Below are positions 50,713 through 59,324 of a stretch of 64,000 nucleotides of DNA, piece by piece. Position 1 is the stretch's first letter. Every line of letters begins with the position of its first letter. Both the position numbers and the translations under genes were made by a program. Source of the DNA: Hyphomonadaceae bacterium (lineage in GTDB: Bacteria > Pseudomonadota > Alphaproteobacteria > Caulobacterales > Aquidulcibacteraceae); NCBI GenBank assembly GCA_016791425.1, contig JAEUMQ010000001.1, positions 668,677 to 732,676 on the forward strand. Reading direction: 5' to 3'. A model generated the notes under the pieces. The model saw nothing but the letters and a program-made list of their open reading frames with translations. It made no database searches and was not told the DNA's origin.

Positions 50713-52815
50713 ATGAGCGTGGTGAGCTACGAAGGGAAAGACGGCGTGGGCGTGATCCTGGTGGACCGACCGCCGGTGAATGCGATCGACACTTCGGTGC
50801 GCGCCGGGCTCCTAGAGAGCATCGAGAAGGCCGCCGCCGATCCTGCCGCGCGCATCGTGCTCATCGCCTGCAAGGGCCGCACCTTCTTCTCCGGCGCCGA
50901 CATCACCGAGTTCGACAGCGCGCCCAAGCCGCCGGCTTTCCGCGCGGTGCTCGCCGCCATCGAGAATTGTCCCAAGCCCGTGGTGGCCTCCGTCCACGGC
51001 ACGGCCCTCGGCGGAGGCTTGGAGACGGCGATGGCCTGCCATTATCGCTGCGCCGTCCCTTCCGCGCGCATGGGCCTGCCGGAGATCACTCTGGGGATTC
51101 TTCCCGGCGCGGGCGGCACCCAGCGCCTCCCTCGACTGGTCGGATCCGCCGCCGCCTTCGAACTGATGGTCAACGGCGCGCCCATCACGGCGCAGCGCGC
51201 CAAGGAGCTTGGCCTCGTCGATGAGATCATCGGCGAGGATCCGATCGCCGGCGGCATCGACTACGCCAAGCGCCTCCTGGCCGAGAACGCCGCGCCGCGT
51301 CCGACCTGCGCCAAGGCCGCCGCGCCGCTGACCGACGCCGAGATCGCCAAGACGCTGGAAGCCGCCGCGCGCGGCTTGAAGGGCCGCACCACCCAGCATG
51401 CGATCGTCAAGGCGGTGAAGGGCGCGAGCGAGCTGCCGTTCGAGAAAGGCCTCGACCTGGAGAAGGAACTCTCCGACGCCTCCATCCACACGGCCGAATC
51501 CCGCGCGCTGCGGCACATCTTCTTCGCCGAGCGCGAGTGCGCGCGCATTCCCGACATGCCCGCCTCCGTGAAAGCGGCCGACATCAAGAAGATCGCCGTG
51601 ATCGGCGCCGGAACCATGGGCGGCGGCATCGCCATGGCCGCCTCCGACAACGGCCTGCAGGTGACGCTGATCGATGTGGACGCAGCTGGGATCGAGCGCG
51701 GCTTGAAGATCATCCGCGGCAATTACGATGTCACCGTGAAGCGCGGGCGCATGACGCCCGCCGACGTCGAGACCCGCATGGGCCGTATCAGCGGCGTGGT
51801 GGGCCTCGAAGCCGCCGCCGACGTCGATCTCATCATCGAGGCCGTGTTCGAGAACATGGACCTGAAGTGCTCGATCCTCTCCAAGCTTGACAAGATCGCG
51901 CCGAAGCACGCGGTGCTGGCGAGCAACACCTCGACGCTCTCGCTGACCGAGCTCGCCGCCGCGACCGACCGCCCGGACAAGGTGATCGGCCTCCACTTCT
52001 TCAGCCCGGCGAACGTGATGCGCCTCCTGGAAATCGTGCGCGGACAACAGACCTCGCACGAGACGATCGCCACGGGGCTCGCGCTGGCCAAGCTCCTGAA
52101 GAAGATCGGCGTCGTGGTCGGCGACGGCTTCGGCTTCGTCGGCAACCGCATGATGCTCGACGGATATTTCCGCGAGGCCGAGTTGATCCTGCTTGAAGGC
52201 GTGAGCCCCGAGCGCATCGACGCGGCGCTCGAGGATTACGGCTTTGCGATGGGCCCGAACAAGGTGAACGACATGGCCGGCGTCGATGTCGGCGCCAAGG
52301 CGCGCGCCGAGCTTTTCAAGCGTGAGCGCCGTGCGCCACCCTACTTCGCGGTCTCCGACGCGCTCACCGAAATGGGCCGCCTGGGCCAGAAGGTCGGCAA
52401 GGGCGTCTATCGCTACGAGCAAGGCGACCGCACGCCGCATCACGACGCCGAGGTGGACGCGCTCATCGCCAAGCTCGCGACCGAGCATGGCGTCAAGAAG
52501 AGGGACTCCTCGGACGCCGAGATCCAGGAGCGCTGCGTGCTCTCGATGATCAATGTCGGCGCCCAGATTCTGGACGAAGGGTTGGCCTACCGCGCCAGCG
52601 ACATCGATGTGGTGTGGACGAGCGGCTACGGCTTTCCGCGTTGGCGCGGCGGCCCGATGCGCTACGCCGATGAGCTCGGCCTGAAGCACGTCGCCGAGCG
52701 CGTCCAGAAATACCACAAGGATCTCGGCGATTATTGGAAGCCCTCGCCGCTGCTGCTCAGGCTCGCCGCCGAAGGAAAGTCCTTTGCCGACTGGGACCGT
52801 GCGGCGAAGGGCTGA
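50713..52815 (+). CDS. fadJ: Bifunctional enoyl-CoA hydratase / 3-hydroxyacyl-CoA dehydrogenase
   Basis: A 700-residue cytoplasmic beta-oxidation enzyme that hydrates enoyl-CoA and then oxidises the 3-hydroxyacyl-CoA with NAD+. The start at 50713 (MSVVSYEGKDGVGVILVDRPPVNAID) fits the family better than the frame start at 50683. The hydratase domain (about 1-190) has FFSGADITEF and GTALGGGLETAMACHYRCA...GLPEITLGILPGAGGTQRLPRL with the oxyanion and catalytic Glu region. The dehydrogenase domain has the NAD-binding GAGTMGGGIAMAASDNGLQVTLIDVD, ASNTSTLSLTELA, GLHFFSPANVMRLLEIVRG and GDGFGFVGNRMM. No thiolase gene is adjacent. It may be part of the catabolic cluster, though it follows a terminator and has no operator pair. 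Confidence 0.94.
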   Translation: MSVVSYEGKDGVGVILVDRPPVNAIDTSVRAGLLESIEKAAADPAARIVLIACKGRTFFSGADITEFDSAPKPPAFRAVLAAIENCPKPVVASVHGTALGGGLETAMACHYRCAVPSARMGLPEITLGILPGAGGTQRLPRLVGSAAAFELMVNGAPITAQRAKELGLVDEIIGEDPIAGGIDYAKRLLAENAAPRPTCAKAAAPLTDAEIAKTLEAAARGLKGRTTQHAIVKAVKGASELPFEKGLDLEKELSDASIHTAESRALRHIFFAERECARIPDMPASVKAADIKKIAVIGAGTMGGGIAMAASDNGLQVTLIDVDAAGIERGLKIIRGNYDVTVKRGRMTPADVETRMGRISGVVGLEAAADVDLIIEAVFENMDLKCSILSKLDKIAPKHAVLASNTSTLSLTELAAATDRPDKVIGLHFFSPANVMRLLEIVRGQQTSHETIATGLALAKLLKKIGVVVGDGFGFVGNRMMLDGYFREAELILLEGVSPERIDAALEDYGFAMGPNKVNDMAGVDVGAKARAELFKRERRAPPYFAVSDALTEMGRLGQKVGKGVYRYEQGDRTPHHDAEVDALIAKLATEHGVKKRDSSDAEIQERCVLSMINVGAQILDEGLAYRASDIDVVWTSGYGFPRWRGGPMRYADELGLKHVAERVQKYHKDLGDYWKPSPLLLRLAAEGKSFADWDRAAKG

Positions 52816-52890
52816 GGCCTCTAGCGGACGCTGGGGGCCGCCCGTAATCATCCACACGCTGCGTCGGCAAGGCGAACGGCGCCAAAATCG

Positions 52891-53778
52891 CTACCGCCCC
52901 CGCATCGTCCGATCTGGGATGTGGATAATGGTGTCGCCCCCGTCCGCGTCTGCCGAACGACGCGCCGGATGCGGGATGACAACGACGTCCGTCTGCGCCT
53001 CCTCGCGCGCCTGGCGCGCCTCGGCGCGCTTGCGATCGAGCACAACCGCGCCGAGCGCCGCCGCGACGGCGAGCACGACGCCGCCCGTGACCGCCAGCGA
53101 AAGCAGCATCACCGGCGCTTCAGGCGCCGACGCGAAGGCCGGACGCGGCGTGATGATGGTGGCGGCCATGTCGGTATAGTGCAGGCCTGCAATGCCCGCG
53201 CCCATCGGGAACGCCAGCACGCCGCGCAGCCACGAGGAATCCAGATGGTGCGCGAACAGGAACGCGCACACCACCGCTCCCAGCGCGCCGATCGAGGTGA
53301 CGACGATCGGAACCGGACGATAGCTGAGCACCGCCTCGATACGCAGGCCTTGCATGCCGAGATAATGCATCACGATCATGCAGACGCCCACCGCGCTGCC
53401 CGCGACGATCACCGCCGCCCAGCTGGGCTTCGTCCCAAGGATGGCTGCGCACAACCCCAGCGAAACGACGGTGATGATCGCTGAGATCACCGTCGGCGCC
53501 AGGATGAAGCCGTGCTGAAGCGGCGTTTCCATCGCCAGAAGACCGAGGAAATGCGTCGCCCACACGCAGACGCCGAGCACGCCCCCTGCACAGGCCATCC
53601 AGAGAACCGCCGCCGCCCCTCGATGCGTCTTGCCGCGCGCCGCCGCCTCCAGGAACGTGTACGAGCCCAGCACCGCCGCCAGCATGGAGAGCCCGACGAG
53701 CGTACGCTCGTGCGAGAAGGGCGCGCTCACCGGATAGGGCTCGGCGGCGAGCGGGATCAGATTGGCAATGAAGTCCAT
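52891..53778 (-). CDS. Stand-alone MHYT-domain membrane protein
   Basis: A 295-residue inner-membrane protein with seven helices. Three MHYT-type motifs are visible: WATHFLGLLAM, VMHYLGMQGLRI and GLHYTDMAA, each near the outer face of a helix as in the copper- or gas-sensing MHYT domain. Most family members carry a GGDEF, EAL or kinase output domain; here only a short charged cytoplasmic tail with no recognisable domain follows the last helix. It may sense O2, CO or NO and signal through a partner, or it may be an output-less relic. It ends 75 bases from the FadJ stop, convergently. Confidence 0.88.
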   Translation of the reverse strand: MDFIANLIPLAAEPYPVSAPFSHERTLVGLSMLAAVLGSYTFLEAAARGKTHRGAAAVLWMACAGGVLGVCVWATHFLGLLAMETPLQHGFILAPTVISAIITVVSLGLCAAILGTKPSWAAVIVAGSAVGVCMIVMHYLGMQGLRIEAVLSYRPVPIVVTSIGALGAVVCAFLFAHHLDSSWLRGVLAFPMGAGIAGLHYTDMAATIITPRPAFASAPEAPVMLLSLAVTGGVVLAVAAALGAVVLDRKRAEARQAREEAQTDVVVIPHPARRSADADGGDTIIHIPDRTMRGR

Positions 53779-53790
53779 CACGTGTCCCTT

Positions 53791-55260
53791 TCAGCTCGGC
53801 GCATCGTTCGGCTTGATCCATACTTCGACGCGGCGGTTCTGTTCGCGCCCTTCCGGCGTGTCATTGTCGCCGCTCGGGCATTGCTCGCCCGCGCTCTCCA
53901 CCTCCAGCCCGAGCAGCCCTTGCCGCTCGAAGGCCGCGCGCACCGCCAACGCTCGCCTTAGCGCAACGCCGCGATTGTCCGCAACCGCGCCGCTATTGTC
54001 GCCGTGCCCGATGAGGATGATCGAGGCGCCCCCGCTGACCTGCCGGCGCAGATCAGCCGCGCTCTCGCGGACGAAATCGCTCGCCTCCGCATTGAGCCGC
54101 AGGGAATTGCCCTCGAAGCGAAGCGCGACCGGCAGCCGCGACGCCCCTTGCGTCGCGGAGATGAGGGCGGCGTACTCCGCCGTGCCGTATCGGCAGCCGC
54201 CGAGCTGCGGCGCCGCGCGGCTCATCCGGCTTTCCGGACGCAGCGCCACGAAGCCGGCGCGATCGATCACGTCGAACGCGTCGCGCGATCCGAAGAACCG
54301 GACGAAGTTCTGCACGAAGGTGCTTTCGCGCATGTCGGCCGGCCGCACATAGACGAAAAGCCGGCGCACAACGGCGTAGCGTTCGCCGCGCACGTTCTCC
54401 GCGGACGGCCCCGCCCCGGGCGCGCCGCCGGTCGATACCTCGAGCGCGCGCACCCCGGGCGCGCCGACCACGAACGCTGAGCTGATCGATCCGAACGCGG
54501 ATGGATCTTGCGCGATTGCCGCCGCCGCCTCGGCCTCAGTCGCAAACAGCCGCGACCTTCGACGGACCTGGTCCCATAGCGGACTGGGATGCGGCACAAG
54601 ATCGTTCGGATAATCCTCCGTCATGACCCCGTCGCGTCCTGTGTAAAGCGTAAACGGAAGATCCGCTCCTCCCACCTCCGACCAATTTGTCTTCACGCCG
54701 GTCACGATGTCGCGGATCTGATCAGTGGACAGCGCGCGCACCGGGTTATCCGCGTGCACGGTCACCGCATAGGCGTCGAACCCGACGACGTGCTCGGCAA
54801 GCGCGCGGTCGGCGATGAAGTCGCCGGCGTTCGCCGTTTGCAGGAACGCGGCGTCGCGCTGATTGATCGGCCGCTGCGAGAGCGCGATGAGCGTCGTCCG
54901 GTCGGCGAGATCGCGCAATCCTTGGGTCGAGCTGGTGACGCGGACCGAGATCGTGCAGAGCAGCGCCCCGCGCGTGCCGACGATGCGCTGCGCGCCGTCC
55001 TCGGTCGTGCTGCGCTCCACTGTGTAGCCGTTCTTGGCGAGGAACGCCGCGGCGACCTCCGGGGCGAGCTTCGGCGTCATCGCCGTGGAGCCGGAAACCG
55101 TGGCGTTGCACTCTTCGATGGGCGCGCGCGCCTCCGCGCTTGGGCCGAGCTGCACGCCGCCCCCGCGCCACATCCACACCATCGCCGCGATGCCCGCGAC
55201 CGCGAGACCGCTTGCGATCCACACGAAGGCTCGCTTCGCGCTTCCCTCCCCTTCCGCCAT
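53791..55260 (-). CDS. Membrane-anchored substrate-binding-like domain fused to OmpA domain (copy 2)
   Basis: A 489-residue protein. A short polar N terminus precedes one membrane helix (FVWIASGLAVAGIAAMVWMW, about residues 12-31). Residues about 50-340 resemble PstS-type phosphate-binding proteins: SGSTAMTPKLAPEVAAAFLAKNGY at the ligand loop, LIALSQRPINQRD, VVGFDAYAVTVHADNPVRALSTDQIRDIVTGVKTNWSEVGG, LFVYVRPADMRESTFVQNFVRFFGS. Residues about 370-489 are OmpA-like (IILIGHGDNSGAVADNRGVALRRALAVRAAF...NRRVEVWIKP). The protein would tether a ligand sensor between inner membrane and peptidoglycan. GGGAGGCGTGGG precedes the ATG. It follows its paralogue by 42 bases. Confidence 0.85.
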   Translation of the reverse strand: MAEGEGSAKRAFVWIASGLAVAGIAAMVWMWRGGGVQLGPSAEARAPIEECNATVSGSTAMTPKLAPEVAAAFLAKNGYTVERSTTEDGAQRIVGTRGALLCTISVRVTSSTQGLRDLADRTTLIALSQRPINQRDAAFLQTANAGDFIADRALAEHVVGFDAYAVTVHADNPVRALSTDQIRDIVTGVKTNWSEVGGADLPFTLYTGRDGVMTEDYPNDLVPHPSPLWDQVRRRSRLFATEAEAAAAIAQDPSAFGSISSAFVVGAPGVRALEVSTGGAPGAGPSAENVRGERYAVVRRLFVYVRPADMRESTFVQNFVRFFGSRDAFDVIDRAGFVALRPESRMSRAAPQLGGCRYGTAEYAALISATQGASRLPVALRFEGNSLRLNAEASDFVRESAADLRRQVSGGASIILIGHGDNSGAVADNRGVALRRALAVRAAFERQGLLGLEVESAGEQCPSGDNDTPEGREQNRRVEVWIKPNDAPS

Positions 55261-55302
55261 CCCACGCCTCCCTTGTTGTTATTGCGAGGCGACGTTTCCG
55301 CC

Positions 55303-56772
55303 TCAGCCAGGCGCGCTCTGCGCCTTGAGCCAGATCTCGACGCGGCGGTTCTGCAGCCGCCCTTCGGGCGTGTCATTGTCGCCGCTCGGGCATTGTTCGC
55401 CCGCGCTTTCGACTTCGATGCCGAACAGGCCCTGCCGCTCGAACGCGGCGCGCGCCGCCAGTGCGCGCCGGAGCGCCAGCGCCCGGTTCTTCGCCGTCTC
55501 GCCGGTATAGTCCGTATGCCCCACGAGCACGATCCGGCCGCCCGTTCGCAACCGTTCCCGCAACGTCTCCGCATTCTCCGAAACGAAATGCCGCGCCTCC
55601 TCGTCGAGCCGCAGCGTGTTCGGCTCGAACGTGAGCTCCACGGGCATGCGCGTGGCGCCGTTCGTGGCCGAGATGAGGGCGGCGTACTCCGCCGTGCCGA
55701 ACCGGCAGCCGGAAAGCGTCGCCGCCACGCGGCTCATCCGGCTTTCGGGCCGAAGCGCCACAAAGCCCGCCTTGTCGATGATGTCGAAGGCCGCAGGCGA
55801 GGAGAAGAACGCGACGAACCTCTGAACGAACGTGTTGGAGCGCATATCGTTCGGTCGCACATAGACGAAGAGCCGCCGCGCCAGCGGATAGAGCTCCGCC
55901 CGCACATTGTCCGCACTCGGACTTTGCGGCGGTCCGCCCGCCGCGAGCGCGAGCGCGCGTACGCCTGGATCGCCCGCGACAAACGCGCCGCTGATGAACC
56001 CGATCCCGGCCGGATCGCGCGCCAGCGCCGCGACCGCATCGCTCTCGTTCGCCAGCACGCGCGCGCGCAGGCGCGCATCCTGCCACACCGGATTGGGCCG
56101 CTGGATGAGATCGTTCGGATAATCCTCCGGCCCGACCCCGTCGATCGGCGTATAGAGCGTGAATGCCGCCGCATCGCCGCCCACGCTGCTCCAGTCGGGC
56201 GCGACGCCGAGCGCGATGTCGCGCACCGCATCGACGGTGATCGAGCGCACTGGGTTGGCGGCATTCACCGCCACGGTGTAGGCGTCGAACGCCACCACAT
56301 GTTCGGCCTGCGTGCGCTCGGCGGCGAAATCGCCGGCATTGGCCGCGCGCAGGAGCGCAATGTCCCGCTGCGTGATCGGCCGTTGCGAGAGCGCGATCAG
56401 CGTCTTTCCTTCGCCGAGATCGCGAAGGCCCTGCGTCGAGCTGGAGGCGCGGATGGAGATGCTGCAGCGGAGCGCGCCGCGGGCGCCCACGATGTGACGC
56501 ACGCCCTCGACCGTCTCATTGCGCTCGATGGAATAGCCGTTCTGGGAGAGGAAGGCCGCGGCGATCTCAGGCGCGAGCCTGGGCGCCATCGCCGTGGCGC
56601 CCGATATGGTCGCGCTGCATTCCTCGACCGGCGCGCGCGCCTCCGCGGTGGGTTCCAGCTGAACCCCGCCGCCGCGCCACATCCAGACCATCGCCGCGAT
56701 GCCCGCGATTGCGAGCGCGCTCGCAACCCACACCACGGCGCGGCCGACGCCGCTTCCTTCGCGCTCCGCCAT
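55303..56772 (-). CDS. Membrane-anchored substrate-binding-like domain fused to OmpA domain (copy 1)
   Basis: A 489-residue paralogue of the next gene downstream, identical in plan: helix (VVWVASALAIAGIAAMVWMW), PstS-like domain (SGATAMAPRLAPEIAAAFLSQNGY, LIALSQRPITQRD, VVAFDAYTVAVNAANPVRSITVDAVRDIALGVAPDWSSVGG) and OmpA domain (IVLVGHTDYTGETAKNRALALRRALAARAAFERQGLFGIEVES...NRRVEIWLK). The two are about equally long and share long identical stretches, especially in the OmpA part, which suggests tandem duplication with gene conversion. Here the OmpA motif is the canonical GHTD; in copy 2 it is GHGD. The start at 56772 (MAEREG) matches copy 2. Confidence 0.85.
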   Translation of the reverse strand: MAEREGSGVGRAVVWVASALAIAGIAAMVWMWRGGGVQLEPTAEARAPVEECSATISGATAMAPRLAPEIAAAFLSQNGYSIERNETVEGVRHIVGARGALRCSISIRASSSTQGLRDLGEGKTLIALSQRPITQRDIALLRAANAGDFAAERTQAEHVVAFDAYTVAVNAANPVRSITVDAVRDIALGVAPDWSSVGGDAAAFTLYTPIDGVGPEDYPNDLIQRPNPVWQDARLRARVLANESDAVAALARDPAGIGFISGAFVAGDPGVRALALAAGGPPQSPSADNVRAELYPLARRLFVYVRPNDMRSNTFVQRFVAFFSSPAAFDIIDKAGFVALRPESRMSRVAATLSGCRFGTAEYAALISATNGATRMPVELTFEPNTLRLDEEARHFVSENAETLRERLRTGGRIVLVGHTDYTGETAKNRALALRRALAARAAFERQGLFGIEVESAGEQCPSGDNDTPEGRLQNRRVEIWLKAQSAPG

Positions 56773-57186
56773 CACCCTCACCTCGACCGGCATTCAACTG
56801 AAACGACCCGGAGCGAACAAGTCGAGGCGAACGCGTGGGAAACATTGCTTTTCCGAGAGTTTTTGCGCTTTCGACGGCAACCGCCCAATTTCCTTGGGGA
56901 TTTGGCGGGGTTCCGCTTCGCGGGCTCGTGAACGCAGCAAATTGCCTGTGGAAAACGCGTGCGCGAGCCGCGACGCGAGGGTCTTGTGGCCCTAAAGCGC
57001 CCACCTGCCGCGGCGCCGCCGCGGGAATGGCGCGCCGGTCTCGTTGGCGTCTCGCGCCTTGGCGCACTAGCCAGTCCGGTCATGCGATGCGACAATCATG
57101 CGCCTCGCCAAAAAACGACATTGGCCGCCGAGCCCGAAAAGCCGAGCGCCAGGATGAATTGGGTTTCAGGTTTGTGTGGGGTTTAG
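56773..57186. other. Divergent intergenic region before the ParA operon
   Basis: These 414 bases separate the binding-protein/OmpA pair from the ParA gene. Open frames here are short and unlike protein. No clear promoter, repeat or RNA was identified. Confidence 0.45.
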
Positions 57187-58158
57187 ATGACCGCCAAAGT
57201 TGTCTCTGTAGCGAACATGAAAGGCGGCGTCGGCAAGACGACGGTCGCCGTGGCGCTGGCGCATGAGCTGGCCAAGGGCGTGGGCGCCAAGCCGGGCGAA
57301 CGCGTTCTCCTGATCGATCTCGATGCGCAGGCTAACGCCTCGTTCTGGCTTTCAGGCGACGAGGCCCTCTCCGAGCTGATCGAACGCGGCAAGACGGTCG
57401 ATGGGTTCCTTGAAGACACGATCATCTTCGGCAAGACCCCGCAGCTGAAGGACTACGTCCATCAGACGACGATCCTGAGCGGCGCGGACATGAAGATCTT
57501 CGTGATCCCGTCGAGCCCCGGCCTGCGCATCGTCGAGCGCGAGATGATCTCCTTCCTCTCGCGCCGCACGCGCAGCCTGCTCGAGGTCGAGCGCGTGGTC
57601 AGCGAGCTGCTCGTTGATCAGCTGGAGAAGCTGAAGGCCGATTTCGACGTCATCATCTTCGATTCCGCCCCAGGCATCTCCGCGCTGACCGAAGCGGCGC
57701 TGCGCGCGTCCGATCTCGTCGTCGTGCCGACGGTCCCGGACTTCATCTCGAATCTCGGCCTGGAAGCCTTCTGCAAGAGCGTGTGGTGGTCGAACAAGGA
57801 TTCGCCGGAAGAACGCACGCCCTTCGTGCTCGCCAACATGGTCAAGACCACCGAGCACCATAAGAGCATGCTCGCCGAAATGCGCGAGGAAGCGGGCGCC
57901 GAGGACGGCGCGTTCAAGATGTTCGCGCTCGAGATCCCGGACATGCCTTGGATCGAGGAGGCCACCGCGAGCGTGAACGGCGCCGGCGCGCGCGCATTCG
58001 CGGCCGACGCATCGGGCCTTTTCGCCAAGCTCGCCGCCGAAGTCGTGGAGGCGATGAACGCGCCGGCCCCCCCGCGCAGGCCGCGGCCCGAGCCGCTGCA
58101 CCGCCCGGAGCCCGGCATCTCCCCCATCGTCGAGGCGACCAATGGCTCAGCGCATTGA
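57187..58158 (+). CDS. ParA/MinD-family ATPase
   Basis: A 323-residue ATPase of the type that positions DNA, chemoreceptors or protein complexes by cycling on a surface. The deviant Walker A is KGGVGKTT (residues 12-19), followed by LLIDLDAQANASFWLSG (switch I) and DFDVIIFDSAPGISALTEAALRASDLVVVPTVPDFISNLGLEAF (Walker B and switch II). The C terminus (PAPPRRPRPEPLHRPEP) is Pro-rich. No parB gene is adjacent, so it is not a standard chromosome-partition gene. Its end overlaps the next gene by 17 bases, which indicates coupling. Confidence 0.93.
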   Translation: MTAKVVSVANMKGGVGKTTVAVALAHELAKGVGAKPGERVLLIDLDAQANASFWLSGDEALSELIERGKTVDGFLEDTIIFGKTPQLKDYVHQTTILSGADMKIFVIPSSPGLRIVEREMISFLSRRTRSLLEVERVVSELLVDQLEKLKADFDVIIFDSAPGISALTEAALRASDLVVVPTVPDFISNLGLEAFCKSVWWSNKDSPEERTPFVLANMVKTTEHHKSMLAEMREEAGAEDGAFKMFALEIPDMPWIEEATASVNGAGARAFAADASGLFAKLAAEVVEAMNAPAPPRRPRPEPLHRPEPGISPIVEATNGSAH

Positions 58159-58585
58159 CGGCTGGACGCTGATGGGGCGGATCGTGGGTAATCCCGACCG
58201 CTTCGAGGCCTGCGACACGACGGTCGCGCTTGCCGCATTGCTGCTTCTGCGCAGCCAGTTGGTGCAGGGCGTCAGCTCTGAAAGCGCCCTCCTGGACCTC
58301 GCCGAAGTGGTCGGCCAGGGCCCGATGATCGAGGTCATCGAAAACATGGCCGGCTATGAAGCGCTGCGCGTCGTCGCCAATCTCGGCGGCGGCGAGGGCG
58401 AGGAGCGCACCGCCCTGGCCGCGCGTCGCCGCCTCATCGCCATCGTGAAGCGTGAAGCCCTGCAAGCCACGGCGACATCGCCCGCCGCCGTGCGTCTGAG
58501 CGAGCCGATATCGGGCGCCGCGCCGAGCCGGGCGCTGCGGCGGCATCGCGCCATGGGCGCCCGCCGCATCCGGCCGGCCGGTTGA
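58142..58585 (+). CDS. Hypothetical partner protein of the ParA-like ATPase
   Basis: A 147-residue soluble protein that I do not recognise. Residues 1-100 are helical with hydrophobic periodicity (VALAALLLLRSQLVQGVSSESALLDLAEVVGQGPMIEVIENMAGYEALRVVANLGG); the last 45 are Arg-rich and probably disordered (SRALRRHRAMGARRIRPAG). Its start lies 17 bases inside the parA-like gene, so production is tied to the ATPase. A basic tail could bind DNA or membrane. It could serve as adaptor between the ATPase and the roadblock protein encoded next. Confidence 0.8.
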   Translation: MAQRIDGWTLMGRIVGNPDRFEACDTTVALAALLLLRSQLVQGVSSESALLDLAEVVGQGPMIEVIENMAGYEALRVVANLGGGEGEERTALAARRRLIAIVKREALQATATSPAAVRLSEPISGAAPSRALRRHRAMGARRIRPAG

Positions 58586-58669
58586 GCCCCGCCGGGTTGA
58601 CTACGGGCCGTCGCAGGAGCATGGGCCCACCCAGAACGCCTTCAAGGACGCCGGCGCGAGGGACACTCC

Positions 58670-59023
58670 GTGCGTATTGATCTGGGCGCGCTCCGCGAGC
58701 TTGCGGGCTTTAGCGGCGCGGCCGTCGTCGATAGCGAGACGGGCCTCGTGCTTGGCCGCGTGGCCGCCGACGGGCGCAACCTGGAGGCCGCCGCCGCCGG
58801 CAGCATGGATGTCGTCCGCGCCGCGCGCGGCCTTGTGCATTCGCTGGAAAGCGAAGACGACGTCGAGGACATCGTCGTCACGCTGGGCGAGCAATATCAC
58901 TTGGCGCGCACGGTCGCCAAAAGCCCGGCCATATTTCTCTATCTTTGGCTGGACCGCAGAAGCGCCAACCTGGCGCTCGCGCGCATGACGCTGAAGCAGG
59001 TCGAAGAGGCGATCACCGTTTAG
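58670..59023 (+). CDS. Roadblock/LC7-domain protein
   Basis: A 117-residue single-domain protein beginning at a GTG after GCGAGGGAC. The roadblock/LC7 pattern is clear: LRELAGFSGAAVVDSETGLVLGRVAAD (first strands), AAGSMDVVRAARGLVHSLESEDDVEDIVVTLGEQYHLARTVAKSPAIFLYLWLDRRSANLALARMTLKQVEEAI. Such domains dimerise and act as regulators of small GTPases (MglB type) or as scaffolds. No Ras-like GTPase gene is nearby; the P-loop protein in the operon is the ParA-like ATPase 511 bases upstream. The 3' end overlaps the convergent small gene by four bases. Confidence 0.82.
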   Translation: MRIDLGALRELAGFSGAAVVDSETGLVLGRVAADGRNLEAAAAGSMDVVRAARGLVHSLESEDDVEDIVVTLGEQYHLARTVAKSPAIFLYLWLDRRSANLALARMTLKQVEEAITV

Positions 59024-59244
59024 CCGGCGGCCCTTATCGGCTCGAGCATCGCCTGCACGCGCTCATCAAGCTCGCGCCGCTCGCCCGAGTGCGTCTCTTC
59101 GCTGGCGTTGAACACGCGCTTGAGCCATGCCTGCAGCGAGGCCGCGTCGCGCCGGCCGCCGAAGCGCAGCTCGTCGCGCTGCTCGGCCAACGCCGCTTCC
59201 GCCGTAAAATAGAGCGACGCTTCTTCGCTCATGATCCGGCTCAT
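59020..59244 (-). CDS. Small hypothetical protein
   Basis: A 74-residue charged, helical protein (MSRIMSEEASLYFTAEAALAEQRDELRFGGRRDAASLQAWLKRVFNASEETHSGERRELDERVQAML). The start could also be the ATG four codons later. No family is recognised. Its stop overlaps that of the roadblock gene on the other strand. Codon composition is like that of neighbouring genes, but the call rests on little else. Confidence 0.45.
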   Translation of the reverse strand: MSRIMSEEASLYFTAEAALAEQRDELRFGGRRDAASLQAWLKRVFNASEETHSGERRELDERVQAMLEPIRAAG

Positions 59245-59324
59245 CGCCCACGCCCCTTGTTGCTTCAGCACACCTTACCGCCCGCGGGTTAAGATTTGGC
59301 CCGAGACGCCATGGTGAATGCTTC

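Noticed and set aside
50812..52857. 681-codon open frame opposite fadJ
   Set aside because: No family features; Gly/His/Asp-rich shadow of the FadJ coding strand.
54589..56931. 780-codon open frame on the plus strand opposite the two OmpA fusions
   Set aside because: It runs across both real genes and the gap between them; composition is Arg/Asp-rich without motifs.
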